In this document: positions 1 through 11,619 of the stretch, in pieces
Layout: each line of letters begins with the position of its first letter
Numbering within the stretch: position 1 is the stretch's first letter
DNA from: Ophiura sarsii
Taxonomy: Eukaryota > Echinodermata > Ophiuroidea > Amphilepidida > Ophiuridae
NCBI GenBank assembly: GCA_035610835.1
Contig: CM069445.1
Coordinates: 35,788,656-35,852,655 of the forward strand
Length of the DNA: 64,000 nucleotides
Direction of reading: 5' to 3'
Notes under the pieces: generated by a model
What the model was told of the DNA's origin: nothing
Database searches by the model: none
Seen by the model: only the letters and a program-made list of their open reading frames with translations
Translations under genes and position numbers: made by a program

Positions 1-261
1 TCTAAATCCCACCCCCTAATTCACATATATTTTGGGGTAAAAATAATACATTACGAATGTAAAAAATGGTCCGTTTTGTCCATTCAAATTGCTCAAAAAG
101 TTTTTAAAAAATGAAAATGAAAATAAAAAACAATACGATCGGTCGAACGTGGACAAACAAACGTCTTTTTTGTTGGCCTTATCAGTGGGCACTGCTATCA
201 GATTTCATTACCCTAACAAATAATTGTATTGACTTTTTTACCATCCTTAATCTTTACTCAG

Positions 262-466
262 CCCTATATGATGTAGCCGAAATCGAGCCAGATATGTCCA
301 AACCCAACCATCTGATCATCGGTGTGTCCAGCGATCGTGGTCTATGTGGCGGTATCCACTCTAGCATCACAAAGGCCATCAAGGCAGAGCTAAGCGAAGA
401 AGCAGCTGCTGCTAGGAATAATAAGTTGGTCCTTATAGGGGATAAAGTACGCACACAGATATCTAG
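262..466 (+). CDS. ATP5F1C: ATP5F1C exon (first in window)
   Basis: The acceptor is tttactcag before 262 and the donor is AG|gtgagt after 466. The exon enters needing two bases of a split codon and leaves two bases of the next (phase 2). It covers the residues from ALYDVAEIE through the strongly conserved SSDRGLCGG block to DKVRTQIS. The open frame runs on upstream to an ATG at 111, but that part lies in the intron: it is unlike any gamma subunit and ends at a good polypyrimidine/acceptor. Confidence 0.93.
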
Positions 467-3400
467 GTGAGTAGCATTGCGGCATCAGTTTTATGACCAG
501 GGATACTATTAATTTTGGGATAGGAAACTCCTATACATACTGTGCATATATGTAAGTAACAGGTCACATTTTCTAGGCTATTTTAATGAGCTCATCCACG
601 AAGTGTGATCATATCTTGATGGCGCTATAGCACTGTTTGTCGTCTTCTTAGGTATAGACTTTTAATTGAAGTTCATACAGAATTGTTGTAAAAAATCCTA
701 AAAATTGTGCGCTTATGATAAAAACCTTACTTGCTGCAGGGTTTCATAAGCATGTGGAGCACACCATACCATTCTCCAATATTTTCAGATTGAGTAGAAA
801 CTTGCTCTGCTGACCAACGTTACTGTTCTTGTCCAAATGTGTAACATTTATCATTGTACCTTCTATTGTCACTTCACAGAACACACGCGAAGAATATCTT
901 GATGAGCGTGAAGGATGTCGGTCGCAAGCCTCCCACCTTCACCGAGGCGTCGGTTATATCGGCAGCGATTCTGAACTCTGGTTTTGAATTTGATACAGCA
1001 GAAGTCATATTCAATAGGTTCAGGTAAGTCACAAGGAATAGTTGGTATAAGGGGATATACACCTAACACAAAAAGTTCCAGACCAGGTGTTTTCATGTTG
1101 GCTAATCCAAAATCAATACTCGGTACCAACAATCTGAAATGTTTATTTAATGAAAAAAATTCTTACCCTGTAGTTTGATACCTCATCCATGGGGCAAAAT
1201 TAAAAAGGGTGGGGTTCTGACCCCTGTCCCGACAGTGGATCCATTGTATAGCATGGCCTAGTCTAACTTTGAGCGCAGCAGCTTCCATAAGGTGTAAGAG
1301 TTCTTCTTTATTTAGCAATGAAACCTTATTGTGTGTGTGTGCGTGTGCACATTACTGTTTCTCTCACTGGGCAACTGCATTTATCGATAGCTGAGTGTTT
1401 TGAATACTGGTTCCTGGCTAGTGGAAATGAAAGCCACTTTCACTGGCACACATTTGACCAAGGTGTTAGGCTGTTAGCATCTGGGGGTCCAGAGACTTCA
1501 AACATTTGGAAATAAGACAATTGGAACAACCCTACCCCAAAATTCAAATGGAAAACATAATGAATGGATTTCCATGTTGAAGTGAAAATTTATTTTGGTT
1601 ATAATCCTGTTGAATAGCTGTGTCACCCTAATATTTCATAGTTAACACTATGACAAATAACATGTACATTATGAATGTACCATATTACAAATTATTACCC
1701 GCTAATCAGGGTTGTAGCTAGACCAGATTGAGTGCTGGGCAATTTTACTGACGGCGAACGGAATAAGTGTAGCGAACGAAGTGCAGTGGATCATGGAATG
1801 GGGTCTAGAGGCCTTCTTAATTTTTGTTAAGGGGTTATAAATGCACTTCGACGGTTCCTGCCACATTTTAATGATTTTTTTCCACAAATTGTTTTAAAAA
1901 AAAGGTACCAGGTTTTTTTACCCTTATTTTTTAAGAGTGCCATACGCTGGGTACAACTTCTGGACGACCCCGTCCGGCGTAGCCTCAACCCTGCCGTTAA
2001 GGCCAAAAAAAGTTGGCAGATCTGGGTCGGATGGTCAGGTTTTTTTTTTTTTTTAATATTTTTATTTTTTAAATTTTACTGTGAGATAAAAACACGTTTT
2101 AAAAACAACAAAAAATTTGATTTGGTTTTTTTGGTTTTTTTAATATGATTTTTAAACAAGCAAATACTACTCAAAAACACGTTTTCATCTTTCTTTATTG
2201 TTGTGTGCTTCTTCCAAATTTTTTTAACAAAAATGTTGGTAACTTTAAAAATATATATTAAAAAATAATGGCGACCCTAGATTTCCGAAAATTCGGGTCG
2301 GTCGGAAAGGGCAAGTCAAGCCTTTTATTAATCTCAATTTCTTGTGTTTTGTTCCCCTCTAGGACAGTGGTGTCTTATACTACCACCAAGCAACCTGTTT
2401 TGTCATTTGACGCTCTATCAACCGCAGGTGAGTTTAATCTGTTAGAATGGCCCTAGCCCCATCAAGTAATACCTAAGAACTTACTGAAATGCTCCTCCAT
2501 GCTATTAAACCCCACTGGTGGTGACATCACCTCATGTATAGAACAATCTGACGGCCTTTTGGCATCCATTTGCAGAACACTGGCCATGATTACACCAAGT
2601 TATAGCAGCCTCTAAATTCCAGAATATGTTGCGTTATAATTTTTATATGTCACCTGAGTACTTTGCGGCAAAGATGTATGTGCCCAGTAGACCAGGTGCG
2701 GATCCAGGCAACTTTTGGGGAGGGGGGGGACCAAAAATATGAAATTGTGCTGGTACCATCTAAGTGGGGTGGTCCGAGCATAGGGGGTGTCTGATGGGGG
2801 ATGTGCCCCCCTCAGAAGTTGAATTTATTTCAATTTTCAAACTCATTTGGTACGATCTGGTGTATATACTTTTGACCAAAATGTTATCGAAAAGCCACCT
2901 CTCCATTTCCAATAAATATTTTGTTTTTTATCAATGCACGAAAGAAGTTGAGCTTATACTGATATATTCTTGATATAAGTATAGATGGTTTAAAAGCTCG
3001 AACAGGGGGTGGGGGGAGGGAGTGTGAGGGGGATGTGCCCCTCAGAATTGGATTTTTTTCAATTTTCATTCAACTCATTTCAACTCATTTGGTGCGATCT
3101 GGTGTATACTTTTGACCAACATTTTATTGAAAAGCCACCTCTTCATTTCCAATCAATGCAAGAAAGAAGTTGAGCATATTTACTGATATTTTCTTGATTT
3201 AAGTATAGATTGTTTAAAAGCTCGAACAGGGGGATTCTGATAGGATTTTTTTCTTCAATTTGCGAACCCGTTTGGTGCGATTTGGTATGTACTTTTGAGC
3301 AATATTTTATTGAAAAGCAATCACTTTATTTCAGATCAATATTGGCTTTTTATATAGGCCTATGCCAGAAAGAAGTTATACTATATAGTTACCTCCAAAA

Positions 3401-4927
3401 TATCAGATTTCTCGTCAGCGTACGTACACGTATGTATCCCGACCAACTTCCAATAAACTCCAAACGTTCTTACGTCCCTCGCATGCCTTACCATTCTGAA
3501 ATTTGTGCAGAAGATGGCCGTTTCATAAACTTTCATGTACTCTATGGCCTATTTATTCTACTGTTAAATGTTATTTGGCACCTTCCAATGTAAGCAGATG
3601 TAGACGGGCGAGTTAAAAGCAATGTCAACTTTTATATCCAGGCATTGAGGTATACGCCAGCCAGCATTGAGGAACCTCCATAAAACTAACAAACCTAGCT
3701 ACCAGTTAAGAATTAAAACAATATTGGTTTAGAAAAAAAAGCTGATGGAGTTGTTAGACGAGTAGGTAATTAACATTTACTGCTGTGTATTCTTTACCCT
3801 TTAGATAAACTGACCGTTTACGATGATGTAGATGCCGACATCCTACGTAACTACAGCGAGTTCCAGTTGGCCAGTATCATCTATTACTGTTTGATGGAAA
3901 ACAGCACAAGTGAACAGAGTTCTAGAATGACTGCTATGGATGGCGCGACAAAGAATGCTGGTAAGTGCAACTGTGTAATGCATTCTAATGGTTCATAGTA
4001 GAGTCATTTCCATGTGATCCGTGACCAGTTTTAGGATACTTTTTTTTCTTGATGGATTTGTCAAGATGGACTAATTTAAAGAAAAATTAGCTCCTATACC
4101 TCCCAGAAGTGACGGCAATTGTTTTTATAGCACAAAATCTAAAATAGCCGCCATACAGGGCCCCAAAATTCAAATGGCTTCAATTAACCCGATAACTCGT
4201 TAACCAAACATCGGAGGTAGGGCAAACTATAATTTTTCGGAATCCTTGTGCTCAGCCGAACAATTTGGTATGCTTTTTAGCTTAATTGAAGCCATTTGAA
4301 TTTTGGGGTCCCTGTATGGCGGCCATTTTGGATTTTTTTTTTCTTCTTAAAATTAATCCATCTTGACAAATCCATCAAGAAAAAACGGTATCCTAAAACT
4401 GGTCATGGATCACATGGAAATGACTCTACTATCATGTGCCCTACCACAACATGGATATCCGTATCATCACTTTACAAGGGTTTTATAAAAATCCCTTGTG
4501 TCATGTGTTGAAAGAGATTCCGGTGTCAAGTTGTATTTTTAACCCTAACCCATTTGGGTGTTTTGTAGCAATCAAGCTAACAGTGAGAAACACAGGACAA
4601 ATAATGACACACAAAATGGTGTGTGCCGCCCCCGGGAATCGAACCTGGGCCGCCGGAGTCACACGTAGGTAGTTGCGCTCCCCAAAAAGTTAACCTTGAG
4701 TTACCCATTCATAACTTTAAAACTACTCACAAAATACCCCCGTAATACCCCCATAATACCCCATAAATTACACCATTGTTAACGCCATTTGCATCTTCCT
4801 TCTCTTTTTCTTCCACTCCACCACAGGTGAAATGATTGACAAGCTGAGCATGAAGTTCAACCGTACCAGGCAGGCTGTCATCACCAGGGAGCTGATAGAA
4901 ATTATTTCCGGCGCAGCAGCGTTGTAA
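262..4927 (+). CDS. ATP5F1C: ATP synthase F1 subunit gamma, mitochondrial (3' five exons of the gene)
   Basis: The gene encodes the gamma subunit, the central rotating stalk of mitochondrial F1Fo ATP synthase in the matrix, which couples proton flow to ATP synthesis in the alpha/beta hexamer. Five exons were placed by splice sites and phase: 262-466, 880-1023, 2363-2427, 3805-3960 and 4827-4927. Together they give about 223 residues. Diagnostic family blocks are visible: [16 protein letters not shown] in the first exon, VGRKPPTF and FNRFR in the second, the [12 protein letters not shown] and ARMTAMD-type region (here [14 protein letters not shown]) in the fourth, and the C-terminus [19 protein letters not shown] followed by AAAL and a stop. 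The animal protein is close to 300 residues, so roughly the first quarter (presequence and N-terminal coiled-coil helix) lies upstream of the window. All junction phases agree. It looks like an intact housekeeping gene, unrelated to its repeat-rich surroundings. Confidence 0.96.
880..1023 (+). CDS. ATP5F1C: ATP5F1C exon
   Basis: The acceptor is acttcacag before 880 and the donor is AG|gtaagt after 1023. The length of 144 nt keeps phase 2 on both sides. It encodes the segment with [14 protein letters not shown] and ends in the FNRFR motif typical of the subunit. Confidence 0.94.
1024..2362 (+). other. ATP5F1C intron
   Basis: AT-rich intron with T-runs around 2040-2250. I see no coding signal, and the short open frames inside lack family features or splice support. 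Confidence 0.7.
2363..2427 (+). CDS. ATP5F1C: ATP5F1C exon (65 nt)
   Basis: The acceptor is tcccctctag and the donor is CAG|gtgagt. It encodes [20 protein letters not shown] and TA, the variable beta-strand region after FNRFR. It enters at phase 2 and leaves at phase 1. Confidence 0.9.
2790..3345. repeat. Three degenerate tandem copies of a ~200-240 bp unit in an ATP5F1C intron
   Basis: The phrase with GATGTGCCCC, CTCAGAA, a TTTCAATTTTC tract, a GTGCGATCTGGTGTATA-like run and TTTTGACCAA recurs from about 2790, 3025 and 3225, followed each time by GAAAAGCCACCTC or a close variant. Short open frames here (such as 3210-3593) are by-products of the repeat. Confidence 0.7.
3805..3960 (+). CDS. 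ATP5F1C: ATP5F1C exon
   Basis: The acceptor is taccctttag and the donor is CTG|gtaagt; the exon is phase 1 in and out. It encodes the conserved stretch from [16 protein letters not shown] through [20 protein letters not shown] to the MDGATKNA motif. Confidence 0.95.
3996..4432. mobile_element. Foldback MITE in an ATP5F1C intron
   Basis: The two halves are near-perfect inverted complements along almost the whole 437 bp. It begins TAGTAGAGTCATTTCC and ends with the complement GGAAATGACTCTACTA. TCA flanks both ends (3993-3995 and 4433-4435), consistent with a 3-bp target duplication. No transposase frame is present, so it is non-autonomous. Confidence 0.85.
4624..4684 (-). repeat. tRNA-derived fragment (SINE-like head)
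   Basis: On the minus strand the sequence ends in a good T-arm/B-box (GGTTCGATTCC within a GC-rich stem), preceded by GCGCAACTACC. A full cloverleaf and clear A-box are absent, so this is a tRNA-derived repeat and not a working tRNA gene. It lies in the last ATP5F1C intron. Confidence 0.45.
4827..4927 (+). CDS. ATP5F1C: ATP5F1C last coding exon with stop
   Basis: The acceptor is ctccaccacag. The exon encodes the most conserved part of the subunit, the C-terminal helix with [19 protein letters not shown], and ends AAAL before the TAA at 4925-4927. This helix inserts into the F1 catalytic hexamer. Confidence 0.96.
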
Positions 4928-5591
4928 TGATCGCTTGTTTGTCCATACATTCATATACCCCATCACAGTGTGTAATAGATTGTCCCTATCTACCCTTTCT
5001 ATCCCCTATGGGGTCTGTGTGCATGCAAATATAGGAAAGATTCCCAAATTATTAATCAAATTGGAGACGTTTGAAATATTAAAATAATAAGGGTGGGTAA
5101 TGGAGGGATTCATAGGTACACATTAAAGTGTTTTAATATTTATTAATATAAACAATGGGGATAAGAACCAGCTCTCAGATCAAGTTTGCCGTGGTCATAC
5201 CTCCCCCAGATATTAATGGTGTAACGCTATACTTTGTTCAAATACCCCAAAGACAGGTGGTTTTGTAGCTGCATTGGGATGCACCAACACCTTGATACCT
5301 ACCTCAACGTACAAGAGGGCACAAAATAGAGCCAAAACGTTATAACATAACCTGCTACCTTGTGCTTGAACAATTTGTTGATTGGTAATATATAATTCTG
5401 AAGTCATAATGGGGTTTCCAGGGGGGGGGTCATGTCAAATTATTTGCCAAATGCACTCCATACATAATAAAATGATGATTTATTTTTTTGCTGTTCACAA
5501 GACCTATTATAAAAGATTTATAGAGATTTAATGAGTAAATAGACCAAGAATTCATTTTTAAACAAAGAACACTTCCTTTACGGGACCATAC
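4928..5591. other. 3' UTR / intergenic DNA after ATP5F1C
   Basis: AT-rich sequence following the stop codon. It probably includes the 3' UTR, but its end cannot be fixed. No further gene is visible. Confidence 0.5.
5466..5471 (+). promoter_or_regulatory. Candidate polyadenylation signal AATAAA downstream of ATP5F1C
   Basis: An AATAAA hexamer lies about 540 bp after the stop codon; an ATTAAA at 5122-5127 is a nearer alternative. Neither can be confirmed without transcript data in such AT-rich DNA. Confidence 0.3.
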
Positions 5592-5779
5592 GCAGGGTTA
5601 GAATTTTGTGTAAAGCTGCAAGAATCCATTAAGATTTCCACAGCATAATTTACGGGAATCTTTGGATTCTCCTCCCATTGAATTTGTGTATAAACTTAAA
5701 GGTTTGCAAGAGTCTACTTGGATTCTCGCATATTTGTTTAGGAGAATCTTAGGGATTCTTGTCGGAATTCTAACCCTGC
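5592..5779. mobile_element. Small TIR element (MITE)
   Basis: GCAGGGTTAGAATT at the left end is matched by AATTCTAACCCTGC at the right end, and much of the 188-bp interior is also self-complementary (GGAATCT/AGATTCC-type arms). Confidence 0.65.
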
Positions 5780-7595
5780 ACACGGCTCGGTGAGAGTTGG
5801 ATATAGCTGACATGATATAATATGCAATACTACAACTAATGCAATGTTACGTTTTGTTTTAAAAAGATGGGAAATATTGATCAAATATTTTGAAATAATA
5901 AGAAAAAAACACCTGTTTGATAACTTACTGGGATTGTGTTTGGTTTGAACTTTAAAATGTGAGCCAATGGCTTACTATAAACCAAACTTTGCTTTTGCCA
6001 ACAAAGTATCACGATGTAAGACCGCACATATTCTATGGTCTATTTGGCCATCACGAGACAGTGATGTAACTGCGTATAGAGTATAGTCCGGGGTGTTTTT
6101 TTTGCCAAGGCCATCTGGCATTGTTACCCAAATTGTTCCTTATTTCCATGTCTGTAGTTTTCCAACAGCTGGACATCAAAGTGTTCTAAATTTGAAATGG
6201 TTTTTGTTGTTGAATCCAATAAAATATAGCAATCAATAGTTATCCTATTATTGATTGCCTGTTATAGTGAATATCGTTATATTTGTTTGTGTCGATTTAT
6301 TGGGTTGGGGACTAGATTTTGGGGGAATGGGTAGAGGTTTCTCTCAAAGATTCGTCTGCCTAACTAAATAGTAAAGAGATCCTCATTTAATTGAACTATT
6401 ATTAGTAAGAATAAAATTAAGACAGCTGAACAGGGGTCGCATTCTGACGCATCTGCGCGTCCTAGACCTCTCACTTTCTTGTAGTGACGCGTCAGGTTTT
6501 AAATTGGAAAGACTTGCGGGTCCCGATCAAAATTGAAGGGACCCCTTAAATTTGACGACGTATGGAAATGGAAACCTTAAGAAATTCTGTAAATTCCATA
6601 ATACTTTGCTCACAATATAAATTCATTAAAACTGTCCGTAAAATTTTCAAAAACCCAAACTTCAGGACCCCTCAATTTCATGGGGGACCCCTTAAATTTG
6701 TTTTTTGAAGTCCTACGGGGTCCTGAAAAATTTCATGGGACCTCTCACATTTTGGATCCAGTGCTATCCCTGCAGCTGAAGAGTAATGTTAGACGGCTGA
6801 AAACTACACTTATCAAGATTAGGCTGACTAGAATTTGGAACCACATGCTCTTATTTCTGACCACACATGGTAAAATAATCAAGGCTGTTAGGACTTGGCA
6901 AGTCAAGGTTGAATTTGTTTGAAGTAACAGGACCTGTCACTCTGGCTATTTTAAGTAACAGCTATTGTGTCATCAAGCTCATTATTACATGAATTTACAT
7001 GGCTCAACCTCCCTGTCTGATATTTTCAGCAGAGAGTTGGCGTGGTTATGTCTTTTTAAGCTTTTAAATAATATTCATTATATCCACGTAAAGTTAGGCA
7101 GATTATTTTAGCAAAAATGGGGAAAACATCCCATCTTTTAGCAAATATAAACATTTTTAAGCAAAGTTAAATATAAAACCCTAATTTGTCAAAGTTACAC
7201 AGATTTCCCTTAGTTTAGTAATTTAAGGTAGGATATCCACATTTCTAGCAAAGTTTGATTAAATATAATTTTAAACGAGGTTAATTCTAACTATTTGGGC
7301 AAAAAGTTGTAGAATTTTGCACAAATAATCAGTTCAATAATTTCTCGATCTGAGCATCGCACTCATTGATCAGAATGTTGTGTGGGAATTTGTTGAAATG
7401 ATCATGAAATTAATGATATTAACTGGTTATAATATAGGCAGACCTGCCACGAAATTATGTAGAATTAGAATATCCACACTTTTAACAAAATTAGGCAAAT
7501 ATCCATGTTTTAACAAGTTTATACCAACTGTCTACATTTTGAAGCAAAGTTAGACATAATGAAATCGGGCAGATATTTCTCATTCTTTGTAACGC
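5780..7595. other. Intergenic AT-rich DNA without recognisable gene
   Basis: No conserved reading frame was found. Around 6530-6740 the phrase GGGACCCCTTAAATTT-like recurs, suggesting old repeat DNA. The 80-codon frame at 6680-6922 has no protein-like features. Confidence 0.6.
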
Positions 7596-7791
7596 TAGGG
7601 GTCATCCAAAATTATCGCCATTTTCACTTGCGTACAGAGCGTACATAACTTTTTACCCCCCTCCCCCCCTCGAGTTACTTACGCAAAAAATGGCGAAATT
7701 TAATTTAATTTTGTACTTTAAAAAAAAAATCCCGCCTCTCAAGATCGCCATTTAAGTTACGTACGGTTGAGGTATATTTCGACCACCCCTA
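7596..7791. mobile_element. Small TIR element
   Basis: TAGGGGTCATCCAAAATTA at the left pairs imperfectly with TATATTTCGACCACCCCTA at the right. The interior repeats ATCGCCATTT in opposite orientations (around 7613 and 7744). Confidence 0.6.
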
Positions 7792-8250
7792 CGAACCAGA
7801 GGTACATTATGGGTTGATGCACCTGTGTAAGTACAAAGGAGCATTATGGGTAGATATTTTTGTGTCAGTAGGTAACTACTTTCTGAGGTGGCTGTATGAC
7901 ACAGTGGGGATATTTGTATATGATGGAGGTGTATTATGGGTTGATTTTCTGTCTCTTTGTGAGGTGACTGTATGACGCAGTGGGGTTATTTGTATGAACT
8001 AGAGATGCATTGTGGGTTGATTGTATGTTGGTACCCACATTGTGAGGTTAATGTATGACACAATGGGGATATTTGTATATTGCTAGAGGTGTATTGTGGG
8101 TTGATTTTCCTCTGTTAGTACCCATATTGTGAGGTGACTGTATGACGCAGTGGGGCTATTTGTATGAACTAGAGCTGTATTGTGGGTTGATTGTATGTTG
8201 CTACCCACACTGTGAGGTTAATGTATGACACAGTGGGGATATTTGTATAT
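7792..8250. repeat. Minisatellite array 1, left part (~115-bp units)
   Basis: Repeated units carry ACCCACATTGTGAGG, TGTATGACACAGTGGGG, ATATTTGTATGAACTAGAG and GTATTGTGGGTTGATT. The array is interrupted by a 1.75-kb element and resumes at 10003. Confidence 0.85.
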
Positions 8251-10002
8251 GGGTATGTCCATGAAGTTGGGCCAAAAAGTGTGACATGAGGTCAAAATTT
8301 CAAAATTGTTCAATTGTTAATCTGATATTATTTTTAGGTCCGACAATATCCATACTTTTGAAAAATAGTGAACTTTTTCCTCTCAAGTATGAAAATAATC
8401 ATTGATTGCAGGTTAGTTTCAGGTTATTATGGTAAAAATACCTATGCTACATGGACACCATTCTGACACTTCTTCCTTGCATTATTTTTAAATAGTTCAG
8501 GTTACTCACCATTCTTATATAGATTTATATTGCACTTTCATGGTCAGATTCATAAAAGCACACAATTGATACTACTCTACATCACAAAAAGTGATATGAT
8601 GCTTTGCAAATTGAGGGTTGTGGGGTAATTTGGTTCAAGCCTTTTTGATGTAGTATTTATGTCTGTAATCAATAAGGATTGCTTCTGACACACATATTTT
8701 GTATAATTTTATCATCACTGATAACTGTTTAACTGATTTAGTAACATTACAATTAAATAAAAAGTAAAAGCTTCTGTACATACGGCTAAACATACAAGAA
8801 ATTTACCTGATGCTACATGGACACCATGTCCTGTAGCATAGGTATAAATTCTATTGTTTTACAGATAACTAACATAAAATGAAGTAAGACACATTTCACT
8901 TCCTCTTTAAATCAATAGCCACTACAATTACTACTAAAAATAAGAGTGATGTATAGAATTTTTTTAAATTTGATACCCAATATCTACATGTACTTGATTA
9001 CCGGCACTACATGGACACAGTGTCCATGTAGCATCAGGTACATTGTTTTGGTAAAAATGGTATCAAATATTGTGAGTTATCTCACTAAAAACTGTCATGT
9101 TATGTTATTTCCCATATATTTCCAAGTAGAATTGAAATATTTGAAAAAGAATTATGGGTGCCATCATTATAAACTAATTACCTTGTCCCTAAGCTACATG
9201 GTAATACCGGCACTACAGGTGGACACTTCGCTTGTTTTCAGTTTTTTTGCTGTCTTTAATTAAACCAATTACCCCAAAACTGGTCCCAATGAGAACCTCT
9301 AGTAAAACACTTAATTGCAGGGAGCCATTCATTTCAGTATGTGAAAGGATCTTTTTACTTGAGAGGGGCAATCATTGTAAATGTACCTATGCTACACCGG
9401 ACACCTCGTCAAAAATCAGTGACGTTTCCTCAAATAATTTTAAAATAACATCATCTATGGGTACAGTTGTTGTTCAAACTTTCTTATGAATGTGATACGG
9501 TAATTTAGGACCCAAAATCAGTGGGTTCAAATGTCATCTGTGTTGTTGGTGAGCTTAAAATACCGATGCTACATGCTTTTTTGGGGTGGACTCCTTTCTG
9601 TAGCATAGGTATGGCAATTTCCCGAAGACGTCATATCAAATTGGCCGATTTCTGTTCTGTCATAATCTACTTAAAGGTGAATTGGAACATATATTCATAG
9701 ATTATGTAGTAATTTTATGATTTTATGACATTTATATTTACAAAATTATGTTTTGCATTTTTTCTATTTTCATGTCACACTTTTTTGACTAAAAAAGGGC
9801 CGGACACCAACTATTAATGAAGCATAAAAAAAATTACAGGGGAGCTATAACTTTCATTTGACTTTTAAAAGACATGTTAGTATGAGGTCTTTCTAAATTA
9901 TATTACTTGTGAAAATAAACTTCAGGCAAACTGTCAGAAAATGCATTTATCCTACACAAATCAGCACAATTTCTTAAATTGCCCAACTTCATGGACATAC
10001 CC
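8251..10002. mobile_element. 1.75-kb TIR element nested in minisatellite array 1
   Basis: The left end GGGTATGTCCATGAAGTTGG and the right end CCAACTTCATGGACATACCC are perfect inverted complements. ATAT abuts both ends, and the minisatellite continues on either side, so the insertion limits are clear. Inside, the phrase GCTACATGGACACC and its complement recur at least five times (8451, 8813, 9005, 9190, 9564 regions), often as short hairpins. No transposase-like frame was found; the 105-codon frame at 8946 looks accidental. Confidence 0.85.
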
Positions 10003-10500
10003 ATATATATGCTAGAGGTGTATTGTGGGTTGATTTTCTGTCTCTTAGTACCCACATTGTGAGGTGACTGTATGACGCAGTGGGGCTATTTGTATGAACT
10101 AGAGCTGTATTGTGGGTTGATTGTACATGTATGTTGCTACCCACACTGTGAGGTTAATGTATGACACAGTGGGGATATTTGTATATATATGCTAGAGGTG
10201 TATTGTGGGTTGATTTTCTGTCTCTTAGTACCCACATTGTGAGGTTAATGTATGACACAGTGGGGATATTTGTATGAACTAGAGGTGCATTGTGGGGTTG
10301 ATTGTATGTTGCTACCCACATTGTGAGGTTAATGTATGACACAGTGGGGATTTTGTATGAACTAGAGGTGCATGTGGGTGTGATTGTATGTTGCTACCCA
10401 CACTGTGAGGTTAATGTAGGACACAGTGGGGATATTTGTATGCTAGAGGTGTATTGTGGGTGATTTACCTCCGTTAGTACCCACATTGTGAGGTGATAGT
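10003..10500. repeat. Minisatellite array 1, right part
   Basis: Continuation of the array with the same GTGAGGTTAATGTATGACAC and AGTGGGGATATTTGTAT phrases, four to five units. Confidence 0.85.
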
Positions 10501-10685
10501 GTGGTATGGTATGTCAAGAAAACGCTCCCGTAGGATGTTTTGTGCTAAGTGATTCTTTTGCTGTTTTTGCTTCAATAAGGACCAGTACTGTCAGTCTGGC
10601 GAGGAGGGGGCAACCAAGTTTGAACAGGGGTCAAAATATTACAAATTCTCCGATTACCTCAAAAGGCATCATATCAAATTGTTCG

Positions 10686-10782
10686 TCTATACTCTGTTCC
10701 ACCTAAAGTATAAGCAGGTGACGTCAGTGCGTATTTCAGTGACAGGCGCAGCATTTACGCATCAGTGCTGAATCCCAACTCA
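10686..10782. mobile_element. Truncated copy of the 200-bp TACTCTGTTCC TIR family
   Basis: The segment from TATACTCTGTTCCACC through GCAGGTGACGTCAGTGCGTA matches the left half of the complete copy at 54812-55011. The right half is missing, cut where the LINE fragment begins. Confidence 0.65.
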
Positions 10783-10789
10783 TTCTCAC

Positions 10790-11510
10790 TGTTCAAGATC
10801 TTGCTTGAACTCCCTTATAAAAAGAAACAGGTTGACTTAATTGTCATGGATTTTAGTAAAGCATTTGATGTCGTCCCCCCACAATAGGCTTCTTCAGGAA
10901 ACTCAAACGCTATGGTATTCATAATAAAACCCATGCTTGGATCAGCAGCTTCCTCCAGCGCCGTGTGCAGCGAGTCGTTGTCGGTGGTGAGCACTCGACC
11001 TGGGCCGAGGTTGATTCGGGCGTACCGCAGGGCACGGTACTGGGGCCGCTGCTGTTACTGGCATATATTATATTAATGACTTACCCGATAACATCAATTC
11101 AACGTGAGATTATTCGCGGACGATTATGTATTATATAGAGAAATCCTGAACACATCCCTCCAAGAGGACCTTAAACACACTGGTGAAATGGCAAAATGAA
11201 TGGCAAATGTGCTTCAACACTAAACAATGTTATACTATGAGACTCACACATGCGAACAATCTTAAGATCTATGATTATGAGTTGGGCGAATCAATCTTGC
11301 AAGAGACAAAAAGTCATTCCTATCTAGGTGTCACCCTGACCAGTTATCTCTCATGGAACGATCACATCAACCAAATATCATCAACTGCCAATAGAACTCT
11401 TGGGTTCGTCATGAGAACCTAAACCAATGCCCACAAGCCATCAAAGTGTCTGCATATGAGGCCTTAGTGCGACCACTGGTGGAATATTCATTGGATTTGG
11501 TTGAAATGAA
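10790..11510 (+). mobile_element. Decayed non-LTR retrotransposon reverse transcriptase fragment
   Basis: Across shifting frames the plus strand shows reverse-transcriptase blocks in order: VDLIVMDFSKAFDVV (motif A region), a SGVPQGTVLGP-type block near 11015 (motif B), a FADDYVLY-type block near 11115 (motif C) and an SYLGVTLTSYLSWNDHI thumb segment in the frame at 11183-11422. Several frameshifts separate the blocks, so it is dead. The pattern fits the Jockey/CR1 group of LINEs. The 5' and endonuclease parts are absent. Confidence 0.8.
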
Positions 11511-11589
11511 CGAATGTCAAGGGGATAACATTACTCGTGTTTGATAACGTAGCCCAGGTCATCACGCTAGGATTTTAGAGGATATAAAG

Positions 11590-11604
11590 GGGGGGGGGGG
11601 GGGC
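11590..11604. repeat. Poly-G tract
   Basis: An uninterrupted G run directly before the LINE tail. Confidence 0.8.
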
Positions 11605-11619
11605 GCAGGTGGACCTTCG

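Noticed and set aside
111..261. In-frame extension of the first ATP5F1C exon back to an ATG at 111
   Set aside because: Residues do not resemble any gamma subunit, and a good acceptor at 261 marks the exon start; the true N-terminus is further upstream.
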